Program-made: the position numbers and the translations under genes
Notes under the pieces: model-generated
Database searches by the model: none
Told to the model about the DNA's origin: nothing
What the model saw: only the letters and a program-made list of their open reading frames with translations
Assembly: GCA_022432975.1 (NCBI GenBank)
Contig: CM039510.1
Location: 33,722,454-33,786,453 of the forward strand
DNA: 64,000 nucleotides
Direction of reading: 5' to 3'
Source: Begonia masoniana
Taxonomy: Eukaryota > Streptophyta > Magnoliopsida > Cucurbitales > Begoniaceae
Part shown: in pieces, positions 40,624 through 52,597 of the stretch
Layout: the number at the start of each line of letters is the position of its first letter
How positions within the stretch are numbered: position 1 is the first letter of the stretch

Positions 40624-42065
40624 CTAAATTTCTGTCCTCAAAGGCACTGATATGGCCGACAAGGTCGGTTGCATAGTAGATGGCATCCTGCTCAACGCAT
40701 CGGCTACCACGTTAGATTTTCCCGGATGGTATTTAATCTCGATGTCATAATCTTTCACGAATTCGAGCCACCGTTGTTGCCTCATGTTTAATTCTTTCTG
40801 AGTAAATATATACTTCAAGCTTTTGTGATAAGAAAACACCTCACATGATTGTCCATACAAGTGGTGTCTCCATACCTTCAGTGCAAAAACAACTGCCGCT
40901 AACTCAAGGTTGTGAGTAGGGTAGTTTTGCTCGTGGTTCTTCAATTGTCTGGACGTGTATGCCACCACTTTCCCTTCTTGCATTAATACACATCCCAAGC
41001 AAGCCTTGGATGCATCACAATATACACTGAATTTTCCATCTTCAAATGGCAACACTAACAGAGGAGCAGTGATTAACTTCTGTTTAAGCGTCTGAAAACT
41101 CATCTCACAAGCTTCAGACCACTTGAACTTGATGTCTTTCTTCGTTAAGCTGGTCATAGGTTTTGCTATCACAGAAAATCCTTTAATGAACTTTCTGTAA
41201 TAACCAGCTAGTCCGATAAAGCTCCGCACCTCATTGGCATTCCTCGGTCTCGGCCAGTCTTTCACAGCCTGAATCTTGACTGGATCTACGGACACTCCTT
41301 CTGCAGACACCACATGGCCTAGGAAGTTAATCCTGCTTAACCAGAATTCAGACTTCGATAGTTTGGCGTACAATCGATGCTGTTTTAGAGTTGACAGCAC
41401 AATAGCCAAGTGCTCTTCATGGTCCACCTCAGAATAAACCAGAATGTCGTCAATGAAGATGATCATGAACTTGTCCAGAAAATCCTGGAATATCCTGTTC
41501 ATCAGGTCCATAAATGCCGCCGAGGGCATTAGTCAATCCAAAAGACATCACCAAGAACTCATAGTGTCCGTATCGGGTCCTGAATGCGATCTTTGGAATG
41601 TCATCAACTCTGACCTTCAACTGGTAATGACCGGAGCGTAAATCAATTTTTGAGAATACCCGAGCCCCTTGCAGCTGGTCAAATAGGTCGTCGATCCTCG
41701 GCAACGGGTACTTATTTTTGATAGTCAACTTGTTCAGTTCACGGTAATCGATACACATAAGTAGGGATCCATCCTTCTTCTTAACAAATAGGACATGTGC
41801 ACCCCACGGAGAGAAGCTAGGGCGTACGAAGCCCTTGTCCACCAATTCCTTTAGCTGAGCCTTCAACTCCCTTAGCTCTATTGGCGCCATATGGTACGGA
41901 TTCTTCGATACCGATTCAGCACCAGGATATACATCAATTTCAAACTTAATCTCACGATCCGGTGGCAATGCCGGTAAGTCATCTAAGAAGACCTCTGAGA
42001 AGTTTCGAGCACCGAGATATCTTGTAGTTCTGCCTCACCTTGCCTTTGAACACCTATTACGTGGG
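40624..42065 (-). pseudogene. gypsy element 2 reverse transcriptase and RNase H
   Basis: [13 protein letters not shown] near 41800, CIDYRELNK near 41740, [10 protein letters not shown] near 41630 and FIDDILVY near 41450 give the reverse transcriptase. [16 protein letters not shown] near 41010 and [18 protein letters not shown] near 40880 give RNase H. One extra base near 41523 shifts the frame just before FMDLMN. The reading then stops at 40624, about 110 bp before the zinc-finger array, which is in another frame. Upstream, the protease link was cut by the solo LTR at 42071. Confidence 0.9.
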
Positions 42066-42070
42066 TAAGA
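42066..42070. repeat. target-site duplication taaga (left)
   Basis: taaga precedes the solo LTR at 42071 and recurs at 48352-48356 after its end. Confidence 0.92.
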
Positions 42071-43138
42071 TGTAACGACCCCAACCCGGCCAGGGCCGCC
42101 ACGGAAAGACCATAACGTAATCTTAACTTAAATCCCCAAATAGCTCATGTAAAATTTTTCTTTTTATATCCCTCGTAACGTTTCGACTTCTAAACCATTA
42201 AATCGAAGTCTCGGATTGTTAAAACCCCTTAAAATCACTCCAATAATCAATAAATTAAACTAAGAAACAATAAAAAGGGCAAAATCGTCAAAGTGCCCAG
42301 CATAGGGAGGGGCGATCAGTCGCCCTCCCTGCTGGCTATCGCTCGCCAGCAAAGTAAAAATGAGGGGCAATCGATCGCCCAATTTGGGCGATCGTTCGCC
42401 CCACATGATTGCCCAGCGATCGCCGGTTCGCTCGGCAACCGCTCTGGAAATTTGATTCCAGAGCGTTGCCTTAACCATCCAACCACCGATCGATCGCCAC
42501 CCCAGGGGCGATCGATCGGCAAGCGCTTGGACTTGAAATTCCAGAGCGCTGCCTCCTCTTTTTCTTTTCCTCTATCACATACCCTTCAACCACTTCACCA
42601 AAATCTTCACCAACACCTCGCCCACCATTTCACAACACATTCCTACATAACTCATAAATTCATAAATTTAGATTGAGCTAAACAAAACACCCCCAAAACG
42701 TATTTAAATCCTATAAAATCAAATCACGTGGATCGCTCTAAAACCGAGCCAATCCCTACACATCTAAATGCTTAAAATCATCAAATGAAACCCAATCAAA
42801 TCCTCCAAAACAACATCGAATATAAACATGAAATTTCCTTAAAACATCACCCAAGACATACATTATCAAATCATTCAAATAGCACTACTTCAAACCTACA
42901 TCCACTATAAATTTTCTAAATAATAAACCTAACTATACACCCTAAAATCATAATCTTTTTAACCAACAAAACTAACTCACATCTCATCGCCACAAAACAG
43001 TTCGGGGTGCACCATCGGACCATCAAGCCAAACCAAAACACACTCCGTCGCCACGAGCACAATCTGTCGACCGCCTATTCCTTGTCATCAAGAGAAACTC
43101 TCACCTTCACACCTGTCACCTACATCATACAACATATA

Positions 43139-43160
43139 CATTAAGCTTAATGCTTAGTAA
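43139..43160 (-). promoter_or_regulatory. conserved LTR stem-loop (family C)
   Basis: The sense strand has arms AAGC and GCTT around ATTAA: both sides changed together relative to GAGC/GCTC. The outer ACT/AGT pairing is weaker here. Confidence 0.45.
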
Positions 43161-44080
43161 GGAAATGTACTATACATGACATATGCATGAATGCATGATT
43201 CTTTTCATAAAACATGTTCATTTACTTGTTCTTATTCTTTTTCTTTTGGTTGACATGGATTAAGGTGGGGATGTGCCAGGAAGTAGGCCAAGTGCGTGTA
43301 CATAGTCCTTTCGGCCGTATTCATAGTCCATCGCATGGAAGTGACATTGGTTTTGTTGTTCTGGCCATACTGTCCCAACCCACACTTAATCGTTACCTTT
43401 CTTTTACATACATCATACATGGAACGTTTCATATGACATTTGAGAAAGCATGATGCATGAGGAATCTACGTATAACATATCATCAAACAATTTGCAACGT
43501 ACATGGACATACATTGCTCACAAGGAAACTAACAAGCAGTAACTAACATCCTAGGCTACCCAATTCATTAAAACCCCAAAATCAAAAAATCATCATCAAG
43601 CACCAAAACCTAGCGTTGACACGATGTAGGGCCTTAAGGGCCGGAAACCTAACATCCACTTACCTGGCGTCCGTAGCAAGCCAAGCACCATCCAAAAGTC
43701 GTCTCCACCTAAAGCATTTCACAAATAGGAGCATTAAAATCGATCCTAAATCAACAAATTCCAAACTTAAACTAAGCTCCTAACTAAGACTATTTTCCTT
43801 AAAACTTCAATTTTCTCCATTCGGGCATTTCATCGAACATGTTGTGCTCACCATCAACCAAACTCCATTAATGGCTCTTTCCTTCAACTTCAACAACCCA
43901 AAATTAACTCTAATTCCTCCACAAACCCTCCAACTCATAAATCTTTCATCCTAACAATCAAAACCCATCTCAAAGGCTCCAATAACAACCACAAACACGA
44001 TAACATTATTGATCTACAACAAAGCCGAAAATCTCCACTTTAAACAACAAACCCTAACCGAAAATCCATCGTTAAAAACT

Positions 44081-44085
44081 AAACA
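44081..44085. repeat. target-site duplication aaaca (left)
   Basis: aaaca precedes the LTR at 44086 and recurs at 47752-47756. Confidence 0.9.
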
Positions 44086-45251
44086 TGTAACACCCGACAA
44101 CTTCAGCCAGGTGACTTCCTAACTGTATTAACGGTCATAAATATTCAATGTTCACAGTTTAGAGTTTTATACCAAGAATAATTAATTTCATGTGGATTTA
44201 AACTAGGTTGGGTGGCAAAATTGTAATAATGGAGGGTGATGACCAATATATAAAGAAAAAGGAAATGTTTTAAACCTCACTTGAACCACTGTAGCCGACA
44301 CCTTCCTTTTCGGCAATTTCTTCCCTCCCAAGCTCTTGCTCTCTGCTTTCAGCACACTCTCTTCAACGATCGGTTTCTCTGCCACTACTCGACTACTTTG
44401 TGCCCGAGGTATGCAATAGACAACGTAGCTATCTGTTAGTTTGTTAGCCCTGTTTTCTACTCGGCATTGGAGTTTTGGATTTTCCAATGGCCGACTAATA
44501 ATAAGGACATTTGAAATCTGAGAGTGGGAATGCTTTTATCAAATTGATTCTGGACATTTAGAACAACCACCCATGAGTAATCGATAATCGAATCTGTCTG
44601 TTCTGGGATTTGGATTTCAAACTACACAGGGTATTAGACTAAGGATTCGGGAATGACTTTAGCTACTAAATCTTAGGATAACTTGAGATTAGAACTATTA
44701 GGATTTTAATTTAACTACTGCAATGTAAATGTTTTAGGTGAAGAAGTTTGAAGAGAAAGGAGCTCAAGTGCTAAGGAGACCAGGTAAGTGAATGTATTAA
44801 GATTTCCGGCTAATAGAGCCCTACATCGTGGGAGTACTAGGTTGTTTTAGATGTCTAATGTTTACCTTATGATGATCAGCTTGTCTGCACTTGAAGGATT
44901 GATGAATGTTGTGAGTTATACTATTTGATGACCTGCTAGTGAATGTGAAGTTGTCTGCTCTGGTATGATCCTTGTCATAGTCTGATGGGATAAAAGTTCT
45001 CATGTTCATGCATCATGAATGTTTCTCAAGTATAAGAAAATGTTTTAATGCATGTTTTCCATGAACAAGATATGTATGTATATATGTATATATATAAGAT
45101 TTATGCAACGTGGACTAAAGTGAGGGTTGGGCGGTCGGCGTATTCACAGTCCAAAGAGGGATATATGATACGACCCGCAGTAGGGAACAGATCAAACTCA
45201 TTGTCGACCCCTTTACCGGCACAAATCCTCTCTTAATCCCACAACCTAATG

Positions 45252-45420
45252 AAGAATATGATCAAAGACTATGAATGATGAATATGAATCAAGACTATGC
45301 ACGATGAATATGATCCATGACTATGAACGATGAATATGATCCATGACTAGAATGATGAATATGATCCAGGACTATGAATGATGAATATGATCCATACTGA
45401 TGAATGATGTACGACAAAGA
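45252..45420 (+). repeat. minisatellite of about 25 bp in family A LTR, copy 1
   Basis: About six imperfect units built on gatgaatatgatccatgac; the equivalent array lies at 51893-52030 in copy 2. Confidence 0.75.
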
Positions 45421-45541
45421 TATGAATGATGGAATATGAGCCTACATAGATGATTACGACAAGATATGAACAAGAAAAGACTTATGAGCATGTATTTTTC
45501 CCAAATTATACATTCATGCATCCATGTTAGTGTTGCATTCC

Positions 45542-45564
45542 TTACTAAGCATTAGGCTTATAGT
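45542..45564 (+). promoter_or_regulatory. conserved LTR stem-loop (family A, copy 1)
   Basis: The arms AAGC/GCTT enclose ATTAG with outer ACT/AGT. The A-T pair replaces the G-C pair of element 1, a compensatory change. Confidence 0.55.
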
Positions 45565-45829
45565 TAAATCTTATGAGGTAGGTGACGAGTTAGAAGGTGA
45601 GGATTTCCAGTCCAGAGATGATGTTTAAAGTTGGGTTGCCGAGGAGGCTCAGTGTGACAGTGAAAGCTGGATAGGCTATTAGTTCCCTGGTTATGCTCAT
45701 AGTAAGTCAGAAAAGTTTACGATGAACAGATGACTAATAGAACAGAATTTCTTATAACAATGAGATTTGGATTTGAAGGGCTTGTCTTTAGAGTCTGAAT
45801 ACGATTTTAAGGATTAATGAATGTTTGTT

Positions 45830-47530
45830 TTGTCGTCTAGCGATCGGCAGATGTAGTGTCTAAGCCATCGGATGATGAAAGTGCTATTTTGTCGTCTAGC
45901 GATCGGCAGATGTAGTGTCTAAGCCATCGGATGATGAAAGTGCTATTTTGTCGTCTAGCGATCGGCAGATGTAGTGTCTAAGCCATCGGATGATGAGAGT
46001 GTTATTTTGTCGTCTAGCGATCGGCAGATGTAGAGTGTTTAAGCCATCGGATGATGAAAGTGCTATTTTGTCGTCTAGCGATCGGCAGATGTAGTGTCTA
46101 AGCCATCGGATGATGAGAGTGTTATTTTGTCGTCTAGCGATCGGCAGATGTAGAGTGTTTAAGCCATCGGATGATGAAAGTGCTATTTTGTCGTCTAGCG
46201 ATCGGCAGATGTAGAGTGTTTAAGCCATCGGATGATGAGAGTGTTATTTTGTCGTCTAGCGATCGGCAGATGTAGAGTGTTTAAGCCATCGGATGATGAA
46301 AGTGCTATTTTGTCGTCTAGCGATCGGCAGATGTAGAGTGTTTAAGCCATCGGATGATGAAAGTGCTATTTTGTCGTCTAGCGATCGGCAGATGTAGTGT
46401 TTAAGCCATCGGATGATGAGAGTGTTATTTTGTCGTCTAGCGATCGGCAGATGTAGAGTGTTTAAGCCATCGGATGATGAAAGTGCTATTTTGTCGTCTA
46501 GCGATCGGCAGATGTAGAGTGTTTAAGCCATCGGATGATGAAAGTGCTATTTTGTCGTCTAGCGATCGGCAGATGTAGAGTGTTTAAGCCATCGGATGAT
46601 GAAAGTGCTATTTTGTCGTCTAGCGATCGGCAGATGTAGAGTGTTTAAGCCATCGGATGATGAGAGTGTTATTTTGTCGTCTAGCGATCGGCAGATGTAG
46701 AGTGTTTAAGCTATCGGATGATGAGAGTGTTATTTTGTCGTCTAGCGATCGGCAGATGTAGTGTCTAAGCCATCGGATGATGAAAGTGCTATTTTGTCGT
46801 CTAGCGATCGGCAGATGTAGAGTGTTTAAGCCATCGGATGATGAGAGTGTTATTTTGTCGTCTAGCGATCGGCAGATGTAGTGTCTAAGCCATCGGATGA
46901 TGAAAGTGCTATTTTGTCGTCTAGCGATCGGCAGATGTAGTGTCTAAGCCATCGGATGATGAAAGTGCTATTTTGTCGTCTAGCGATCGGCAGATGTAGA
47001 GTGTTTAAGCCATCGGATGATGAGAGTGTTATTTTGTCGTCTAGCGATCGGCAGATGTAGTGTCTAAGCCATCGGATGATGAAAGTGCTATTTTGTCGTC
47101 TAGCGATCGGCAGATGTAGAGTGTTTAAGCCATCGGATGATGAAAGTGCTATTTTGTCGTCTAGCGATCGGCAGATGTAGAGTGTTTAAGCCATCGGATG
47201 ATGAGAGTGTTATTTTGTCGTCTAGCGATCGGCAGATGTAGTGTCTAAGCCATCGGATGATGAGAGTGTTATTTTGTCGTCTAGCGTTCGGTGGATGAAG
47301 TGTATTCCTTCACCGGATGATGTATATGGTATTTGTCGTCTAGCGTTCGGTGGATGGAGTGTATTCCTTCACCGGATGATGTATATGGTATTTTGTCGTC
47401 TAGCGTTCGGTGGATGGAGTGTATTCCTTCACCGGATGATGTAAATGGTATTTTGTCGTCTAGCATTCGGTGGATGAAGTGTAATTCTTCACCGGTGGAT
47501 GTAAATGTTAATTTGTCGTCTAGTGACCTG
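45830..47530 (+). repeat. 59/61-bp tandem array in family A LTR, copy 1
   Basis: There are about 24 units of two interspersed kinds, a 59-bp form (tagtgtctaag) and a 61-bp form (tagagtgtttaag). Each has either gaaagtgct or gagagtgtt. Four diverged units built on gttcggtgga follow to about 47530. Each unit contains two related halves, one with gatcggcagatg and one with catcggatgatg. The unit length is not a multiple of three and stops occur, so it is not coding. Confidence 0.93.
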
Positions 47531-47751
47531 ATGATGTGAGTATTCTCTTATTGTTTAATGTCCAGGTAATGTTTTAAATCGGTCACGTGAAGCACACATG
47601 ACCACCGGTCGATGTAAGTTATTTCTTTGTTGTCAGACCCAGTTTAAGAGATGTTCAGAAAATATATTACCGAAAATAGGTTGAATGTGAGTAATAAAAT
47701 TAAATGATTAAGAAAATATGGATTATGTGACGATCTTCTCGGGTCGTTACA

Positions 47752-47756
47752 AAACA
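47752..47756. repeat. target-site duplication aaaca (right)
   Basis: Exact match to 44081-44085, followed by the remainder of the family C LTR. Confidence 0.9.
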
Positions 47757-47933
47757 AAACTTGCCTAAAGATGGAAGCTTACCTAGAACGTCGATTGGAG
47801 TAGGAAAACTGGAAGAGAAAATGCCAGAGGAGAAGGCGTTGATCGATCGTTGAAGGAACGATGGAGGGGGAGAAGAAATCGTCTCAGGGAGGGGGAAATC
47901 TCACGATCTGGAAAACATAATGGAAAAAGGGAG

Positions 47934-47957
47934 GGGGGGGGGGGGGGGGGGGGGGGG
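47934..47957 (+). repeat. run of 24 G
   Basis: An uninterrupted G-run in the family C LTR, able in principle to form a G-quadruplex; its length is uncertain in sequencing. Confidence 0.85.
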
Positions 47958-48356
47958 TGTTTGTTGTTTTAATGAATTACACCTCACAAATTACCCTTTT
48001 GCTCCTCCACCTATTTGTCTAACAATTCCGTTATTTCGCCTATCAATTTGGTTTCTCCGAAATTCTCTTATTACTCCAAATATTCTAACTTATTTCTAGG
48101 GTTCTAACGAAACTCTCCGTTTGCAAAACGGACCTAATTTACTATTTTTACGACTTAAAACACTATAAGCGAAAAAACCGAAACTCGGCGTTATGCTATC
48201 AATTTGGATTTCTAAAAATTTACTTATTCTTCTAAAAATTCTTATAAATTCCTAGGGCCCTAACAAAACCTCCCGCTCACAAAACGGACCCATATTTCTT
48301 ATTTACGAAAATACCCTTGGAGCGGAAACTCGAAAAAACTTGGGTGTTACATAAGA

Positions 48357-49475
48357 AATCTGATACACCCTGACCTAATCAGCTGTCGAGCTTTCAAGGA
48401 GGATATAACAGGCATACTGTGTTTCTTTGGTATCGCCTGATAGGAGAACTCTACCTCGTTTGGGTACTTAAAAGACACGAGCCCGGACCTACAGTTGATG
48501 GTGGTGTGATGTCTAAACAGCCAGTCCATCCCCAGAATTACCCCGTATCCTTTCATACCGATGATGATAAGATTGGCATACAATTTCTAGTCTCCAACTG
48601 ACACTATATCACCTTACACTGCCTGTTCGGAGTGCATAAACTCTCCGGATGGTAGCATGACACTATAAGGTTGATCTGACGGCACAATACATAAGTTCTC
48701 CCTACCCACAAAGTCCATTGTCACAAACGAATGTGTGGCTCCCGTGTCCAACAAAGTATAAGTAGGTGCATCACAAATAAATATTGTATCTGTGATCGTT
48801 GTGTGCTGTGTTTCATCATCATCTTATATCATTGCAAAAACCCTTGGCACGGCTCGATTCGGTCTCGTGTCGGGCATTGGGCAATCCCGGAAGTGATGGC
48901 CCTCCTTGTCACATCAGAAGCAACGGCTAGTAAAGAGTCTGCATTCTCCCATATGATTTCTCTGGCAACGCAGGCATACAGGAAGCTGAGGAGCTCCCAT
49001 TGGTCTTTTCCCCTTGTCCTGATAAGCGGCAATCTCATTAGGTCTCTTGACACCTCTGTTCTGTTGCCGTTGTAGTTGCCCAAACTGACCCCTTTGTTGT
49101 TGCTGTTGAGGGGCATCATGTAGGATTCTTTTTAATGTATCTTTATATCTCTGAGACTTCGCCTCTAAGGCTTCCAACTGATAAGCCTTGGCCACTACCT
49201 TTGTATACGGGGCCTCGTCAAATCCCTCGTAAGAGGTCCAGCTTCAGACCCTAAATAAATTGGTGTACCTTGTTTTCATCGGTGTTCACTAGATGAGGTG
49301 CGTATCGAGATAGTGACTCGAACTTCTGAACATACTCGGCCACCGTTCCAAATTGTCGCAATCGAGAGAATTCGATCATCTTCTCCTTCCTCACACTGCG
49401 GTCGAAGTATTACTCGTAGAAAATTCTTTTGGATCCTTACCAGCTCAATACCACGGTAGATGATTGCACCGTGTC
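48357..49475 (-). pseudogene. gypsy element 2 protease and gag 3' part
   Basis: On the minus strand gag continues from 49475. A Gln-rich stretch lies near 49110-49070, and a CCHC knuckle near 48930-48890 reads C-F-stop-C-D-K-E-G-H-H-F-R-D-C, so a TGA sits inside the knuckle. The protease motif LLDTGATHSF lies near 48755-48730, and VILGMDWLFRHH near 48530 closes the protease region. It resumes as reverse transcriptase left of 42066. Confidence 0.85.
49471..49475. repeat. target-site duplication gtgtc (left)
   Basis: gtgtc precedes the LTR at 49476 and recurs at 55985-55989. Confidence 0.92.
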
Positions 49476-49601
49476 TGTGACAGCCCCTGACCTGATTGGG
49501 GTCCGAGGAGCCATCACTCCAGACATTTAACAGAAAACGGGACATATATATTTTTTTTAACTTTAAAACTTTACAGAGAGAAAGAAAACCTTCTCTGGAT
49601 T

Positions 49602-49606
49602 TAAAA
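49602..49606. repeat. target-site duplication taaaa (left)
   Basis: taaaa precedes the LTR at 49607 and recurs at 53596-53600. Confidence 0.88.
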
Positions 49607-50263
49607 GGTAACACCCAACAACTTCAGCCAGGTGACTTCCTAACTGTATTAACAGTCATGAATATTCAATCTTCACGGTTTAGAGTTTTATACCAAGAAT
49701 AATTTATTTTATGTGGATTTAAACTAGGTTGAGTGGCAAAGTTGTAATAATGGAGGGTGATGACCAATATATAAAGAAAAAGGAAATGTTTTAAACCTCA
49801 CTTGAACCACTGTAGCCGACACCTTCCTTTTCGGCGATTTCTTCTCTCCTAAGCTCTTGCTCTCTGCTTCAGCATACTCTCTTCGACGATCGGTTTCTCT
49901 GCCACCACTCGACTACTTTGTGCTCGAGGTATGCAATAGAAAACGCAGCTATCTGTTAGTTTGTTAGCTCTGTTTTCTACTCGGCATTGGAGTTTTGGAT
50001 CTTCCAATGGCCGGCTAATAATAAGGACATTTGAAATCTGAGAGTGGGAATGACTTTAGCTATTAAATCTTAGGATAGCTTGAGATTAGAACTATTAGGA
50101 TTTTGTTTTAACTACTGCAATGTAAATGTTTTAGGTGAAGAAGTTTAAAGAGAAAGGAGTTCAAGTGCTAAGAAGACCAGGTAAGTGAATGTATTAAGAT
50201 TTCCGGCTAATAGAGCCCTACATCGTGGGAGTACTAGGTTGTTTTAGATGTCTAATGTTACCT

Positions 50264-51765
50264 TAGAGTGTTTAAGCCATCGGATGATGAAAGTGTTATT
50301 TTGTCGTCTAGCGATCGGCAGATGTAGAGTGTTTAAGCCATCGGATGATGAAAGTGTTATTTTGTCGTCTAGCGATCGGCAGATGTAGAGTGTTTAAGCC
50401 ATCGGATGATGAAAGTGTTATTTTGTCGTCTAGCGATCGGCAGATGTAGAGTGTTTAAGCCATCGGATGATGAAAGTGTTATTTTGTCGTCTAGCGATCG
50501 GCAGATGTAGAGTGTTTAAGCCATCGGATGATGAAAGTGTTATTTTGTCGTCTAGCGATCGGCAGATGTAGAGTGTTTAAGCCATCGGATGATGAAAGTG
50601 TTATTTTGTCGTCTAGCGATCGGCAGATGTAGAGTGTTTAAGCCATCGGATGATGAAAGTGTTATTTTGTCGTCTAGCGATCGGCAGATGTAGAGTGTTT
50701 AAGCCATCGGATGATGAAAGTGTTATTTTGTCGTCTAGCGATCGGCAGATGTAGAGTGTTTAAGCCATCGGATGATGAAAGTGTTATTTTGTCGTCTAGC
50801 GATCGGCAGATGTAGAGTGTTTAAGCCATCGGATGATGAAAGTGTTATTTTGTCGTCTAGCGATCGGCAGATGTAGAGTGTTTAAGCCATCGGATGATGA
50901 AAGTGTTATTTTGTCGTCTAGCGATCGGCAGATGTAGAGTGTTTAAGCCATCGGATGATGAAAGTGTTATTTTGTCGTCTAGCGATCGGCAGATGTAGAG
51001 TGTTTAAGCCATCGGATGATGAAAGTGTTATTTTGTCGTCTAGCGATCGGCAGATGTAGAGTGTTTAAGCCATCGGATGATGAAAGTGTTATTTTGTCGT
51101 CTAGCGATCGGCAGATGTAGAGTGTTTAAGCCATCGGATGATGAAAGTGTTATTTTGTCGTCTAGCGATCGGCAGATGTAGAGTGTTTAAGCCATCGGAT
51201 GATGAAAGTGTTATTTTGTCGTCTAGCGATCGGCAGATGTAGAGTGTTTAAGCCATCGGATGATGAAAGTGTTATTTTGTCGTCTAGCGATCGGCAGATG
51301 TAGAGTGTTTAAGCCATCGGATGATGAAAGTGTTATTTTGTCGTCTAGCGATCGGCAGATGTAGAGTGTTTAAGCCATCGGATGATGAAAGTGTTATTTT
51401 GTCGTCTAGCGATCGGCAGATGTAGAGTGTTTAAGCCATCGGATGATGAAAGTGTTATTTTGTCGTCTAGCGATCGGCAGATGTAGAGTGTTTAAGCCAT
51501 CGGATGATGAAAGTGTTATTTTGTCGTCTAGCGATCGGCAGATGTAGAGTGTTTAAGCCATCGGATGATGAAAGTGTTATTTTGTCGTCTAGCGATCGGC
51601 AGATGTAGAGTGTTTAAGCCATCGGATGATGAAAGTGTTATTTTGTCGTCTAGCGATCGGCAGATGTAGAGTGTTTAAGCCATCGGATGATGAAAGTGTT
51701 ATTTTGTCGTCTAGCGATCGGCAGATGTAGAGTGTTTAAGCCATCGGATGATGAAAGTGTTATTT
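50264..51765 (+). repeat. homogeneous 61-bp tandem array at an ectopic place in family A LTR, copy 2
   Basis: About 24.6 units of exactly 61 bp with no visible differences, each carrying tagagtgtttaag, catcggatgatg and tagcgatcggcagatg. In copy 1 the same place has ordinary LTR sequence (about 44868-45127). The unit type is the 61-bp form known from the array at the original place. Confidence 0.95.
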
Positions 51766-51892
51766 GGGAGCGGTCGGCGGTCCACAGTCAAAGAGGGACA
51801 TATGAATACGACCCGCAGTAGGGAACAAGATCAAACTCACTGTCGAACCCCCTTTACCGGCACAAATCCTCTCTTAATCCACACAACTTATA

Positions 51893-52030
51893 TGAATGAT
51901 GAATATGATCAATGACTACGAATGATGAATATGATCAATGACTACGAATGATGAATATGATCAATGACTATGAATGATGAATATGACCAATGACTATGAA
52001 TGTTGAATATGATCTATGACTATGAATGAT
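51893..52030 (+). repeat. minisatellite of about 30 bp in family A LTR, copy 2
   Basis: About five units of gaatgatgaatatgatcaat type, matching 45252-45420 in copy 1. Confidence 0.75.
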
Positions 52031-52123
52031 GATTTCAAGCAAAGATATGAACAAGAAAAAGATTTATGAGCATGTGATTTTCCCAAACTATACATTCATG
52101 CATCCATGTTAGTGTTGCATTCC

Positions 52124-52146
52124 TTACTAAGCATTAGGCTTATAGT
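52124..52146 (+). promoter_or_regulatory. conserved LTR stem-loop (family A, copy 2)
   Basis: Identical to copy 1: AAGC/GCTT arms with outer ACT/AGT. Confidence 0.55.
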
Positions 52147-52597
52147 TTAAACCTTCTGATGTAGGTGACAAGTTTTCAGGTGAGGAACTCAAGGTTAATG
52201 AGAATGACTAAGATTGGTTGCTGGAGGATGCTCAGTGTGACAGTGAAGGCTGGATAGGCGATTAAGCTCCCTGGTTATGCTCATAGTAAGTTAGAAAAGT
52301 TTACGATGAACAGATGACTAAATAGAACAGAATTTCTTATAACAATGAGATTTGGATTTGAAAAGCTTGCCTTTAGAGTCTGAATACGATTTTAAGGATT
52401 AATGAATGGTTTGTTTTGTTTGAGTCTTCCGCTATGCGTATTTTAGATGAGTTTATGATTTTTACTCTTTGAGGTTTATGGTTACTAAGTTAGGAATCGG
52501 GTGAGTTGTGATATGTTCTATCGAATGAAGATGTTTGATGATTATAGTGTTTTACTGCCGTATGATAGAAGCTGGATGAGGCAATCATCCGGCTGAC

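Larger units (their letters stand above)
44086..47751 (+). mobile_element. Solo LTR (family A, copy 1), 3666 bp
   Basis: It starts TGTAACACCCGAC and ends GGGTCGTTACA, flanked by aaaca on both sides, with no retrotransposon genes. A TATA box (AATATATAAAG near 44248) in plus orientation would drive transcription rightward. Further on are an acceptor-like TTTTAG (44738) and a donor-like CAGGTAAGT (44781-44789), the GAGCCCTACATC block, a 24-26-bp minisatellite (45252-45420), the stem-loop at 45542-45564 and a large 59/61-bp array (45830-47285). Confidence 0.92.
42071..48351 (-). mobile_element. Solo LTR (family C) in gypsy element 2, itself hosting another solo LTR
   Basis: It starts TGTAACGACCCC and ends GGGTGTTACA, with the duplication taaga on both sides and no internal retrotransposon genes. 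It is therefore a solo LTR left by recombination between two LTRs. Without the guest at 44086-47751 it is about 2.6 kb. It contains a GC-rich zone with many CGATCG palindromes (42300-42535), the stem-loop at 43139-43160, the TGTAGGGCCTTAAGGGCC block at 43625-43642 with donor-like CAGGTAAGT (minus) at 43658-43666, and a run of 24 G at 47934-47957. By terminal sequence it lies in minus orientation. Confidence 0.9.

Noticed and set aside
45830..47285. CRISPR-like array of regular repeats
   Set aside because: Repeats are directly adjacent with no unique spacers, in plant LTR DNA; this is a minisatellite.
47241..47539. Open frames with repeated peptide units in the 61-bp arrays
   Set aside because: The repeats lie inside solo LTRs, the main period is not a multiple of three and nearby units carry stops.
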